A stretch of 64,000 bases of DNA from Bryopsis sp. KO-2023. Lineage: Eukaryota; Chlorophyta; Ulvophyceae; Bryopsidales; Bryopsidaceae. This document shows positions 36,144 to 47,830 of the stretch, piece after piece. Within the stretch, counting starts at the first letter, position 1. Each line of letters opens with the position of its first letter. The DNA lies in contig BSYQ01000013.1 in assembly GCA_030272585.1 (NCBI GenBank), positions 1,426,001 to 1,490,000 on the forward strand, written 5' to 3'. The position numbers and the translations under genes are program-made. The notes beneath the pieces are model-generated. The model had not been told where the DNA came from. It worked only from the letters and a program-made list of their open reading frames with translations, and ran no database searches.

Positions 36144-36335
36144 CTAATCCTGAAGGGCCGTATACTCCAGCCGCTTTCTTTTTCTCGCCTCCTCTCTAAC
36201 ACTGTCTTTCAAAAACAAAGTTATGATGCCCCCTACCATAGACATTGCCCCAACCACCCAGATCACTGACTTAAGGGACCCAGACACATCCGCAACAAAT
36301 CCAGCATTCATGGGTGAATATTGTAAACTGTAGAT
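36144..36335 (-). CDS. C-terminal exon of a possible MFS-type transporter (partial)
   Basis: An exon opened by a TTCTTCACAAG acceptor encodes 63 residues ending in a stop. It contains SPMNAGFVADVSGSLK, a hydrophobic helix (SVIWVVGAMSMVGGIITLFL) and a basic cytoplasmic end (KDSVREEARKRKRLEY). This is the layout of the last helix and tail of a major facilitator transporter. Upstream exons were not recognised within the spacer, so it may be a fragment left by the duplication, or the tail of a gene whose other exons I missed. Confidence 0.35.
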   Translation of the reverse strand: MYSLQYSPMNAGFVADVSGSLKSVIWVVGAMSMVGGIITLFLKDSVREEARKRKRLEYTALQD

Positions 36336-38006
36336 CTTGTGAAGAAAAAGGGGGGAAAGGAAGCAACATTTCCGAATGAGCGCTGTGGTTGTATCTTCAC
36401 GGGTAGATGTAAAGCAAATCTCCAGGCAGCCCGCATCTCGAATGGTGGTGATATCAATCAATCGATTGTGATTGTGATAATACATTTTGGATGACCAATT
36501 TCGAGGAAGCCTTTGTTTTAGCGATGACTAATCTCCCCATGAGTTTCGAAAACGTCGGGTTATGCATGCCGATCCCAGTCCTTTCAACTCGTTGCATGTT
36601 TTTTGCGCCTTTTTGATTTGATGCTTGTGGAGCCGTTTCACAACTCTCTGGGATTAAAAAAAAACCTGAATTAATCACTTGAAAGAAAAAGAATGAAAAT
36701 AATGAAAGAGAAAAAAAAGAGATAATGTTCATCATTAAATCAATGTGAATAATCAGCGGATCGAAACTTGCTGAATTCTCTGTTGTTTTGGATCTAAAAA
36801 CAGATTCTGAAAAAATGAAAACCATGGAAAAGAGTTTTAGTTTTCGACTGACCTCTTCTAATTTGCGCATGGAAGCTTCCATGGGCTTTCTTTCTTTGAT
36901 GGAAAAACAGCACCCTGGCTTTTATAATATCTTCTTACTTCAGCTCATTGTTTCCAAATAAAAGAACTTGCAGCCATGATGTAAACTTCATGCTGTACAA
37001 AAAAACAGAAAACTAGATTAAGAAAATCATTTTTCCATTTTTTTTAAAACAAAAGGGAAGGAGGAAAAAAAAAATCACATGGATAACAAAAACGGGGATG
37101 GAAAAAATCCTCAAAAGCACCAGGATAATAAAAGCAAAAAAAACATATAGTGTTCAGAAAGAGATCCCCTCGAGGTTTTCAGAAAAAATCAAACCAAATC
37201 AGCATTAAAAAAATTAGTGATCAGCCTATGATGCACAAGCAATTCACCTCACGGACTGACATGATGACTCCATCCTTGTCCCTGGATTTGATCAAGACCT
37301 TCATTGCTACCCATTGATTATATTTCGAATTTCCCCCCCCCCCCGATGCCCCAACACCTGGACATTTATTTCTTGGTAAAAGATGAAAGGACCCTTTTTG
37401 CTTGGACTTAGATTCCGCTGCTTGTGTTGCTTTTTGAGTCCCCCCTCCCCCACTGAGTGTTCTCTGGAAGTGTTTGTCTCAGTCATGGCCTACGCATCGA
37501 CAACATACCCAAAAAAAAGATTCAAAGACATGTCGTGTGGCCGTTTTTTGCATCGAGACAATTCTCTCATTGCATCATTTCTTTTGTTTCTTGTTGGAGT
37601 TAAAACAAAGAAAAAAAAACATTGAGTTTTGTGGTAGGGTGTTGTTATACCTTATGTTGCACGAGATCACAACCCCGAATCTCAATGGGGACAAGTGATA
37701 GGTCCGATCATGGTTTTTTCAAGTTGTGCTTGAAAAGTTTCCCCACATGAGGATATTCACCAACCCTTGGTTTGCTTGTCCAATCGATTGCAATCAGGAA
37801 GTCAGTAAAGAAGACACCACAGAAATAGTCAATTGAATTTTTCAAGTGGGTTGCCTTTCACCAGTGCTGAAGAAACGTTTGCAGTTACATTGTGTTCATG
37901 TTCTCGTTTTTCCATGTTTTTCTGGATCCTTTTTTTCAGCTGGACGGTCGAGCACCCCTGGTAGCCTCCACACAATGGTTTCGTGGCTGTCCATGGTTTC
38001 TCAACA

Positions 38007-38088
38007 CCTCGGCAGTATCGATCGATGGGGCAGCCCGGTCGTTTCAATGTTTATTTGAACGACGGGGATACCCCCTACACTGCCGAGG
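38007..38088. repeat. Palindrome at the inner end of the right arm
   Basis: Counterpart of 35351-35437: CTCGGCAGTATCGATCGATG paired with the near complement ending ACTGCCGAG, with an inner pair TCGTTTCAA/TTTGAACGA. More worn than the left copy. Confidence 0.8.
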
Positions 38089-38290
38089 TTATAACCTATC
38101 ACTTGGAAAATAGCACAGTCGTAGCAGCCACCCACCACAGAGTAAATAGGCGTATTTAACCCGCGCGAATAGAAGGGCGTGCCCGTCCTGCTTGTAATGC
38201 TTCCTTGCCGCCGCCGCCAACTCGGTTTGGTACGAGCATGAACGCCATCTTGGACTCTCTTCAGTCTCTTGCCCCTCTGTGATTTCGAGA

Positions 38291-38291
38291 G

Positions 38292-38365
<74 letters not shown>
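38291..38365 (+). repeat. (CT)n microsatellite
   Basis: About 35 CT units with two T interruptions, in the 5' flank of coiled-coil copy B. The left arm has only a short GAGAGAGAG run at the matching place, so it expanded after the duplication. It creates a long but meaningless Arg-Glu antisense open frame. Confidence 0.95.
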
Positions 38366-38369
<4 letters not shown>

Positions 38370-38756
38370 CTTTCTGTGCTCTCGCAATCTCGTTTTCGAG
38401 AGCAGGACAAGGCTGTTTTTTTGGTGGCGGCGACGTCCCTGGTCGTCGCTGTGGACCTCCATCTCCTCCAGCGCAAACGCATCGAGACAGCGGTGGCGTT
38501 TGGTTTTGGAGTTTGGAGTTTGGACTGAGACGGGGGGTTGGTTCAAAGATGGGGTGGCGCGGTCGCCTGATTCGGGTTCGACTCCCGCACGCCCCTTGCT
38601 GTTGATGACAGAAACCCATGGAAAGACAGAAGCCAACTGCTCCAACCGTCGAGCCGGCCGCACTTAGGCGAACTCGTCGCTGATGCTGTTCACCCGCTTT
38701 CTGTTTCAAGGACTTTTGGAGCACTTTGGAGTCCAACGGTCTGGAACGGAGACAAA

Positions 38757-39690
38757 ATGCTCGCCACCGCATTCGCAATTCTCGAAACGTGAGACCTTTT
38801 TTTTTTTTTTTTTTTTTAAACATCGGGTGAGACCTTGCCTTGCTCAGAAAGTCTTCAATGTCGGACTGTGTTGAAATTTTCTATTTTCTCTCTCCAGCCA
38901 CATGCATGTGATACTCTTCACTGCAGTCTGGACACTACTCGAGTGCTGCCTGACCACCTGGTGGAAACAGGTGGAATTTGTTTATCTGAGCTGGTCTTAA
39001 TTATTTCATGCTGGTGAATCATAAAAGCAATTTCCAAGAAATTGAGTGTGTTTGGTTCTTGGTTTCTTCCAGAGAAGGGGCAATTCGCTTGCCACAAAAG
39101 AACAGGAACTGAGGAGTTGGGCGAAGAAGCTCAGAAACCAGGAAACCCTTCTGAAAACAAGGCAAATGAGACTCCACCATGAACAGGTACATCCTATTTT
39201 TTGCATTCCAACTGAGATAGATTAACCTTGATCTTGATAACCTGATTTCTGATTTCTTCTTTTTCTCCTCAGGAGAAAATCAAAGCCAATATGGAAGAAA
39301 TGAGAATCACCATGTCGGGTCAGTTGGCCCAGGAAAGGGAATCTCTGCAAGAATGGTAAGACAGGAAGGAAAAGTGAAGCTGCTGATTAAAGAAAACTCG
39401 CCAAAAAAAACCAACACTGTGACGACACACCTGATTCAGTGTGTCGTCTTTTCTTTAGTTTGATTTATGTGGAACTGAAACCTTGAAAAGGAATTTTTTC
39501 TTTTCCACAGGCAAATTATGTTGGAGAACCGGGAAAAGGAACTGGAGCGAAAGGCTGTGGAGGAGAATCCAAAACCCGCACCAAGGCTACCCTTTACTTT
39601 CTCAGCGGTACGGTGAAATGTGGCAAAGCATCGAAATGAAAAAGTTAAAACTGCAGGCCAAGAGGGGGAAAAATCAAGAATCTAGAATTT

Positions 39691-39730
<40 letters not shown>

Positions 39731-40013
39731 TTTATATTTTTTACTTGTGAGGAGCGATCGGTTGGATTGAATTCAAGGAAAAACATCAACAGAACTTTGA
39801 TTCAAAATATATTTGGGGTAAAAAAACCTGGAAGGAAAGTGCGTGCCCCTCACTTGTTTGATTTTCTGGAATCAGGGACCCGATGAATGCGATCGGCATC
39901 AAGAGGCGGCTGCAACTCAACGACGTCTGACAGAGGGGTTTTCCGCCTATTTGGCTAGTAAGGAGGAGGAGCTTGATGAGCAGCAACGGTGTATCAGTCC
40001 CGATTACGGGTAA
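38757..40013 (+). CDS. Membrane-anchored coiled-coil protein, copy B
   Basis: Six exons: 38757-38788, 38898-38970, 39073-39186, 39273-39355, 39511-39607 and 39876-40013; 178 aa, closing in frame. Same plan as copy A: a transmembrane helix (HVILFTAVWTLLECCL) near the N-terminus, heptad-rich coil (ELRSWAKKLRNQETLL), Pro-rich hinge and a C-terminal helix ending CISPDYG. Copy A is transcribed away from it (head-to-head across the spacer). Compared with copy A, exon 2 differs at about a quarter of sites, exon 4 at 2 of 83, and exon 5 switches from 14 differences in 41 bases to none in 56. Confidence 0.82.
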
Positions 40014-40099
40014 AAATTGCTTGGGATGGGGGGGGAGGGAGAGGGGGGGGGTAAAAAAAGAAAAGCAAAGAAAAAAAGAAAAAGATTGAAAAAAAAAAA

Positions 40100-40440
40100 A
40101 AAAATTTTGAGGGGAGTGTGCATGTGTTAGCTTTTGCTAATTTTCTGTGGGTGTCTTGGGTGTGGGTGGGGTTTAGAAAAAAAAAATGAAAAAAAAAAAA
40201 AAAAAAAATTGAGGGGAGTGCATGTGTTAGTTTTTGGAAATTATCTGGGTGGGTGGGGGTTCAAAAAATGAAAAAAGAAAAAAAAAAAAAATGAAAAAAA
40301 AAAAAATGAAAAAATGAAAAAATGAAAAAAAAAAAGATTTGAGGGGAGTGCATGTGTTAGTTTTTTCAGTGAAAAAATAGGGGTAGTGGGTTTTTTTCTT
40401 TTTTTTTGGGGGGTGTTTTTTTTTGGAGTTTTTTTACCGC
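40100..40440 (-). repeat. Tandem repeat, right-arm counterpart
   Basis: Inverted counterpart of 33125-33500: units with GAGGGGAGTGCATGTGTTAG and A-rich stretches near 40109, 40210 and 40340. Spacing and A-run lengths differ from the left arm, showing independent slippage. Confidence 0.8.
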
Positions 40441-40742
40441 AAGGTTTTTTCTCCGTCAACAAAAAAAAAGAGCATTGTGTCATGATGGGGCCAACTAAAC
40501 AGGGTTCGATTCCCAAATTGCTCTGAATATATTTAAATCAATACCAACTATTTCTGTGAAAATAATTAACACTTCAATTGTTGTCGAATGATTCTTACTA
40601 AGATTCGACTCGAATCTTAGTAAGTAAATTGAATATTTTTGAAGAGATTTGATTCGAGCTTCGTAAGACAGCCACCATGTTTTTCAGACTCGATAGATTT
40701 TTTTTTGCAAGGATGGGGCTGGAGCCTGGAATAATTTCAGAG

Positions 40743-41260
40743 GTATGGCTTTCTTGATGAGAAGAAGTCGTGTGCTGCTGTTCAATATGAATGGTGCGAG
40801 TCTTTCAATGAGGATATATGTATATATATATATATATATATACTTCACACAGCCATCATCATTTGTGGCTTCCATAAAATCAGGATTTGGCTTCGGAACT
40901 TAGCAAACCGAAGAAACACGCAACCATTGTATGTATATTTCCAATGTTTTGAACTGATGCTTTTTTTTCTCTTTCTGGTTGGCATTCGGGCTACCCCCTC
41001 AGGTTTCCATAAGATTTTTCCACTGAAAATTATGAAAAAAAAAGAAGAATTCAATCGGTGAAACGGAGTCGCAGCATGTTACAACTCTTTGGACATGGAC
41101 CTTCATATGATAAATCATCAACAAAAATTTATCAAAAAAAAAACACACACACTCAACCTTACATCACCTCAAAATCTGTGCCTATTCTAAAAAACCCTGA
41201 CAATCTCAACCCCCCCCCCCCCTTCTTCCCCACACTCTCTCAGTTCAGTTGAAGAAAAAT
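40743..41260. other. Intergenic, DDX1 3' flank
   Basis: A TA microsatellite lies near 40818-40841. A TGTAA in DDX1 sense lies at 41159-41163, about 100 bases after the stop. No gene seen. Confidence 0.45.
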
Positions 41261-44200
41261 TCATTTGGCAGACCCCAGGGAGGGCCATTCCACTTGTTTG
41301 ATGAATTTCTGAGGTAGAGTCAAAAACGCAGTCTGGGCTTGCCACTCCAGCTTGGACAAATCTTCGATATTTTGCTTGAGATGCTGCAGATGGGCAGAAG
41401 TTTCCTTGTTGGCACCCCCGCTCCTCTGTTGTCCGTACTTGGAGGCCCCTTGAGCGATCGCCGAAGGGAGGCTCAGATTGGCAGTCATGGGGTCGATGGG
41501 TTGACCCAACCTCAGCTCGATGTCTTTCAGCAGCGAAGGCTCATCATACCTGCGGGGGAAAAATCGAACCAAAATCAGAAACAAAACAAACACCGATCAC
41601 GAAAGAAAACCATCCTTAGAAATTCGGCTCTTTTTTCTTCTCGATGGTTTTCAACACATGAATTTTCACAGTATTTTTTTTATTTTTATTTTTTATTACC
41701 CAGTTATTTTGTTTCATTTTTTTTTCCTCCAAAGCGACCACATCATGGAAACCCTCCTGTAAAAAGCCAGCTAATCTCACTTTTTTTAAAGGCATTTTGA
41801 CAAAAAACCTTTATTGTAAGATTCTTTATAAAAAAAATGTTGTGTTTTTTTTTTTGAAGGTTCTTATAAAAGAGATTCTTAGTAACATTTCGGTCAGCTC
41901 ACCAAATCGTCTGGCCCCCCTGATCATTGGTTTTCGTGTTTTGTTGGTTGGGCTCGAACCAAGGCTTGTAGCCCTTGATGCTGCAATACCACACTTTTTC
42001 GGGGACCGTCGAAACAAACGAAATTGCCAACCCCATGGTGTCGGCTCGTCCAACCCTGCCAACCCGATGGATATAATCCTCGGATTTATCCGGCAAAGTC
42101 ATGTTGATCACATAGGGCAGCTCTTTGATGTCGATACCTCTGGCCGCCACATCGGTGCAAATCAAAAAGCGGACATCACCATCTTTGAAAGCCTATGTTT
42201 CACACAAAGAAAACTGACTTTTCTACGCTCGACTTCGATTCGATGGAAATTGTCAAATCGGCGAACAGGCAACATGCTGGCCCATTCATGATTTGAATGA
42301 GTGATTACTCATCTAGTCTGTTTCCTGAAAAAGAACTTCAAAAAAATATATATTTATTATTTTTATTTTATTTTATTTTGCATGCGGTGTCTAAAAACTC
42401 CATCCATCAAATAAGCCATGTGACTCGGCAATGACGGCATCCAAGGATTTAGTTTTTTTATCCGCTGAAAACAAGAATCACTGCTGGAGTATGGTGGAGT
42501 GCATGTCCATCGCAATTTTCAAAAGAAAAAACGATGGTTTAAAAAATAAAACCTTGACACCTGCAGAGCTTGACGCCTTTCCCCCATGCTACGGCCTCCC
42601 GCCAAAACGACGCAGGAAAACGGATTTTCTTTTCCGCTCTCCACCTTTCCCCTGTTGGATAATAATAACAAAAAATCCTTTTAATATTAAATAAAAATAC
42701 TGCTTTTTAGAAAAGTAAACTATAATTCACTTTCTTAAAATTATGTGTTTTTTTTTCTTTCGAGGGGTGGGGCGAAAACATTTTTCCACATAACCAACCA
42801 AACCTAAGTTTTGTTGTTTCGTTTATTTTATTTTACTATTTATTTAATCAACTAATTTCTTGTAGAGGGGGGGGGGGTTGAAATATTTTAGGAATCCACC
42901 TGAAGGCCCTTCCACCACCCATTTCATTCAAAAATTTCTCCAGGTTGTCGCAGTCAAAATTGGTTCTGCAAAATATAAGGCACTGCTCCATCTTGTGCTT
43001 CTCAATAATTTTACACAGCGTCCTCGGTTTCAGCCTCTTGATGGCTTCCGAATAACACTCCTTCGTTTGAATTTCTGGACCGATTCTTTCCAAAGCATGG
43101 CAATTGTCAGTGGGGACCTGCGCACAGCTTTTCCAAATCATCATCTCCCCAAAATCCATGAAAGAAAAAAGAAAAAAAAGAAAAATCCCACCGGGAAAAA
43201 AAAAAAAAAAAAAAAAAAAAACGCATGGAAAATGGCAGGAGCAGGAAATTCCAGGGACCTCGTCTTTTTTTTCCACATTTGAACAATCAAAACCCACACA
43301 TCTTATTCTCAGCACCTACCCGTGGATTCGCCTGGAGCCAGGATTTGTCTTGATAAGGGTCGATGTTCACCAAGACGTGGTCCACCGTTTCGGGGACCGA
43401 GTCTTTTCCCTTCAGGTCCACCAGAATCGGGTTTTGACAAATCTGCTTGGCCAGCTCTTGCACTTCGGGGCTGTGCAGGGTTGCAGAAAACATGAGCACC
43501 TGCAATCGACTGGTACCCTTGCCAGACTTAGGAAAGGCCCTGAACATTTGCAGAATTGTGTCCCTATTCCCGGTGTCCAACAGCCTGTCCGCCTCATCCA
43601 GGACGAAAAACTGAACCTGCATTTTCCACATGCAAAAAAGCAAAAAAAGATTAAAACAGAAAATGAGTGGGTGGAAATCGGTGAATGCATTTGAGTGGCT
43701 CATGAGGAAACCAGAGCTCAGGTGGAAAGTCAGTCAACGAGACATGATATCCCCAGGAAGGGAATTCAAGCCCCGCATTAGCACTTCCACACACACGATG
43801 TCTGACTCACCCTGTCGACCGGCAGTTTCCTTTGTTTCATGAAATCGCTGATTCTTCCTGGGGTGCCCGTCACGATGTCCAGACCCTCTCTCAGAGCTCG
43901 CAGCTGCCCGGCCCCATCCACTCCTCCCACGAACAATGCATTAGTCACGCTGGGGGAAGCCAGATACTTTTTGAAGGAATCGATGCACACGTGCGTCTGT
44001 TCAGCGAGGTCCCTGGCGGGCTCCAAAATGATGCAAAGGGGTTTTCGATCTTTGCTGCTACCCCCACCCCCATCACTCGAGGCAACGGCACTCGCGGAAG
44101 AAACGGTGTTTGCCGGGGCCTGATGAGATATGGGAAGAGAAAAAACCGCAACACATATTTGAAATCTGGTTCGTTCTTGCCTTGGTTTTTGGATCGTGAT

Positions 44201-46381
44201 TTTCACAGATACAAAACTGACCATGATTTGCCACCCGCTCCATCTTCTTCCAACAGGAAATTCTGGAATCAAGAATTTCAACCCAATTTCTCATTTCCAG
44301 AAGCAAAGCCTGCAACACCTCACCTTCGAAAAGCCGACAAATCCTTGGGGCGGACCGAACAAAAACGCATCCCCCCCAAAATTGAGCGACATCTCTGCGT
44401 TCTTCAAACAGATTGCCGGATAGATTGCCTGACCTTGCAGGCCCTGGGGAATGTGAAAAGCCGGTCCCAGAGCCTGGCCGTTTTTCGAAAACGATATGGT
44501 GGATCCAGGGATGTCCAAAATGCAGCCGATCACATCCCCCATGGCGTAAGGTTCACCGTAGCTTTCGAATTGACGATTGTTCGACTTTTTTCCAGTGCCT
44601 CCGAATCCGAAGCTGTGATTGTCTGTACCCAAGTCGAGATTGCCTGCCAGTGTCGAGAAACCCACCCTGCATAACCCCTCATCCTCGACTTTGGCCTGCG
44701 AAATCATACAGAATTACAGATTTCGTTTCAGGATGGTTGGGAAAAAAGAAGCACAATCAGCTTGGTTGCATGACAAATGTAACCGTTGTTTGTTTGTCAG
44801 AAGACATTGGCAATTCTGGCATCGATATTCTAGGGCTTTTGGCAATTTCTCGATGTTTTTCAATTCACCAACCCACGCACCCAACAAATAAAGCTAGTGG
44901 AAGCAATGGAGGATCCCTAGCCCACCTAATAACTGCGGCACCCGCTGGAATTTACATAAATGCGTCTACCCGGTTTACTAATTCGCTTGAGATTTGTTAG
45001 GGTGGAATCGTTGGGAAGCTCACCTCGTAATAGACCTTTCCAGCAAAAGCCCCAACAGTTGCGCGGCACCCAGCCCAAGCCCGTTCTGCACGACTTTGAC
45101 ACTGCAGCCCTACATTCCCAATATGAACACCACAAAGAAACCGTCCATCCTTTACAAAAATATATATCAATGACTGAGTTTTTTTCGTCTGCTTTTGTTG
45201 TTGGATTTGGGATTACTCAGCATGGCCATGCCGAAGCCTCAACGATATCGTCCATCCACTAAATCAAAGGGCTCAAAAAAAAATCTTCCAGAAAAAGTTT
45301 CTCTTTTGCAGGCAACCAAGGGAACGATCCTTTCCAAAAAAAGATACTTTATTTTATTTGGTATCAGTCATTCTTTATTTTATTCTTATTTTTCATTTTT
45401 TCCTGGTTAATTCACTCTCCATTACCGTTGGCCGAGATTGCGAACACGGAATCCCGATCCTCCACATTCAGCTTGCACTCGACTTTTGGCCCTTTCGCTT
45501 TCCCTGCATGTCCACCCCCACCCCCACCCCCCTGGGCTTGCATTCGCAAAGCTTCATGGACGATTTGCAACACCGGCAATGCAAAAGCCTGTTAAAACAA
45601 AAAAAGAAAAAAAAATAGACACCTTGTCGAGAAAACGGGTTTTTTCCCCAAGATACATGGATGTCGAGACATTGAACAATTCAAGGCACCTTTTTTTTTT
45701 AAAGCAAAATGTCGAGGATTCTTGGATGAACTGGAGAACAAGCCCTCATCAGTCCGCAGGCAATCAAAGAAACTCTCCTGCAGAGTCTAGGTTATTGGTT
45801 TTTGAAGACAAAATTTGTTGCTTTTTTAACCTCATTGAGGAAGGGTTTCCAACCTCCCACAGACGATGCTCTTTCCAGCAAAATGAGTTCAAATTAATAA
45901 AAAATACAATTTTATTCCAATTCTTGGTTTGAAAATATTGCCCGAAGATTTCACACACCCCTGTTTTTCCGCTCCCAGTTTCAGCTGCCTGCAAAGGTTA
46001 GACATGAAATGCAGACCATCAGCGTGGAAATTGACATGGTGCGACCGTCATGCAAAATTCGAATGAAATTGAATCAGAGAAACATAAGCGTCAGATCGTC
46101 ACCCACCGCCATGACGTCCCCGCCCCCGAGAATCAAAGGAACGCTCTCAGCTTGAACGGGCGTGGGAAGCCTGGCGAGAAACCTCAAACCGTCAGACAGG
46201 CGCCCCGTTTCGTCGCATCCCGTCAGGATGCCAATGAAACGAGGGCTGGGAAAAGATCGAAAAAGCTTTTCTCGTGGGTAGGGAAACTATCGATAAAGAG
46301 AGTGACCGCTTACATCCATCCCAGCTCCTCGACAGCCCTAATCAACTCGGGCATAACGCCAAGTTCTTCGAACGCCGCCAT
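41261..46381 (-). CDS. DDX1: ATP-dependent RNA helicase DDX1 (DEAD box with SPRY insert)
   Basis: Twelve exons: 46381-46314, 46170-46107, 45988-45959, 45588-45426, 45109-45024, 44695-44324, 44119-43811, 43616-43320, 43117-42900, 42636-42561, 42192-41903 and 41549-41261. They sum to 753 aa (human DDX1: 740). Motifs in order: [17 protein letters not shown] and the Q-motif [12 protein letters not shown]; Walker [11 protein letters not shown] alone on a 30-base exon; the SPRY domain inserted after motif I ([35 protein letters not shown]); PARDLAEQT (Ia); TPGR; DEAD (II); SAT (III); ARGIDI (V); HRVGRVGRA (VI). DDX1 acts in RNA processing, tRNA ligation and RNA:DNA hybrid repair. A Gly8 run sits just before the SPRY domain. 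Confidence 0.97.
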
Positions 46382-47320
46382 TTTGTCAAGAATACGTCAA
46401 GACCCGGCGCGGAGGATAGTTGCAGTGGGGCGACGCTCCCTCTAGCTGAAATGAAAGGGGCGGTGTTTTTGTTCGTTGGCGACATCTTCGTGCTACGTTC
46501 CCTTGCTGCCCCATCCCGTCAGACAAATCGGCGTTATTCCGAAGCGGAGAAAAAACGCCATCTTTCATTTGTGTTGGGGTGGTTTTCCTTGGCGAGTGAT
46601 GCTGGCACTCATCCGGGAAGTTTGCTCGTTTTTTTTTCATTTCATGCATCTGCATTTTCATCAAGATGGAGGATGCTTGCCAAAATGCCATTTCAAACTG
46701 TGTTTTTTTGGTTGATTTTCTTTTCTCAGGAAAAAGGAAGCAATAATCTGCCTTCGAATGACAGTCTAATGGAGGGCAAAATTATTACATCATCTGTAAA
46801 TATGTTGAAAGAAGGAAGTTTTCCATAAGTATGTGTGCGTGTGTTTTCCCCCATACAAAGACACCATTTCCCCCCTTCTTTTCTTTTCCATTCAAATATT
46901 GCTTGTCAAAACTTTAACAATCCCTTTTTCTATACTCCCTTTCTCAACCATTCCAACAACACATCAAATAAAAACCATTTCCAAAACCCAATGAGCTCAC
47001 AGTCTCAAAAAGCTTTGGCAATTATTGCACAGTAGGGGGTGGCCAACCAATTCATCACAACCCCCCCCCGCCCCCCCCTTCCCCAAAAAAAAGGGGGTAA
47101 AAAATACGTTTCTAAATCCTATGTATGGTGGTTCTTATCCAAAAAAACAAAAGGCAAAACTCCAGCAGGTACATGTCCCCGTCCCTATTTCAATCTAGTG
47201 TTGCAATCATGTGACATGACGGTGTTGGAAATTGTGCCTTGGGCGGGATATGGGGTGGGGTCTGCGAGCATTTCCTCCCAGAATGACCCTCCACAATGCA
47301 ACGAGGATGGAATCGATCAC
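46382..47320. other. DDX1 upstream region
   Basis: Contains the DDX1 promoter side. About 46410-46680 is GC-richer with CG words; 46800-47100 is low-complexity with C and A runs. No gene recognised. Confidence 0.4.
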
Positions 47321-47830
47321 TCAAAGCGGGTTGACCAAGACTTGCGCTACGAATGGGACGAGAAAGTTCAGCGCGACCTGCCACCAGGGCGGGACGAATC
47401 CATCCACGATGAGCGACCCTGTATCGAGAAAAAAACCTTGCTTTTTTTTAGTACGCTGGGAATGTCATCACAAGAATTGGCTGTTCCCTGTGCCTCCAGC
47501 CATTCTTCCACATACAGCAGCCAGTTCGTGCAGCGATCGAGAAAACAAACAAACAAACAAAGGTTACACACAAAATCGAGAAAAGGGATAGGGGAGGGAG
47601 ATCGCAGTCGCCGGTCCCCTGTTCGCACCATGGTTGATCAAGGTGATGAGTATTGCCACCGTCGCAGCTGCTTTGGCGTTTCGCATTAAGGCGGCAGTGT
47701 GGAAGCTCTGTTTAAGGACAGCACCAAACCCCATGATTGCCACACTATGGATAACCCACACCGAAACTGACTTCACCTGCGCTGCCTCACTGCGGCTCTC
47801 CCCACAACTGATTGTGGGGGGAAAAGCAAA
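47321..47830 (-). CDS. Putative small membrane protein, partial model
   Basis: Minus-strand segments with coding-like composition: about 47775-47635 (VWVIHSVAIMGFGAVL, then ALMRNAKAAATVAILITLI, two hydrophobic stretches); about 47550-47474 (NWLLYVEEWLEAQGTANS); and 47418-47321 after a TACAG acceptor (VDGFVPPWWQVALNFLVPFVAQVLVNPL, then stop). The last two join in phase through a short intron starting GTGATG. The upstream join has no clean acceptor, and the start was not found. Last-exon wording faintly recalls Mpv17/PMP22 proteins, but that is not firm. Confidence 0.35.

Larger units (their letters stand above)
35481..37954. other. Single-copy spacer between the inverted arms
   Basis: Holds one coding-like exon (36144-36335, described separately), two perfect palindromes (35643-35674 and 35873-35890), and otherwise AT-rich DNA. 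A minus-strand open stretch at about 36655-36480 has coding-like composition but no family match. Confidence 0.5.
37955..40742 (-). repeat. Right arm of the large inverted duplication
   Basis: Reverse-complement counterpart of 32752-35480. Homology to the left arm stops just after CAGAGGTATG at 40742 and, on the inner side, near the TGTGGAGGCTACCA word around 37965. No clear target-site duplication flanks the outer ends. Confidence 0.92.

Noticed and set aside
38001-38663. 220-codon antisense open frame in the right arm, with a shorter relative in the left arm (34834-35226)
   Set aside because: Most of its Arg-Glu run comes from the (CT)n microsatellite, its counterpart does not keep the same end, and it lies antisense to the 5' flank of the coiled-coil gene.
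43832-44674. 280-codon plus-strand frame
   Set aside because: Exactly antisense to DDX1 exons 6 and 7, which carry clear helicase and SPRY motifs.
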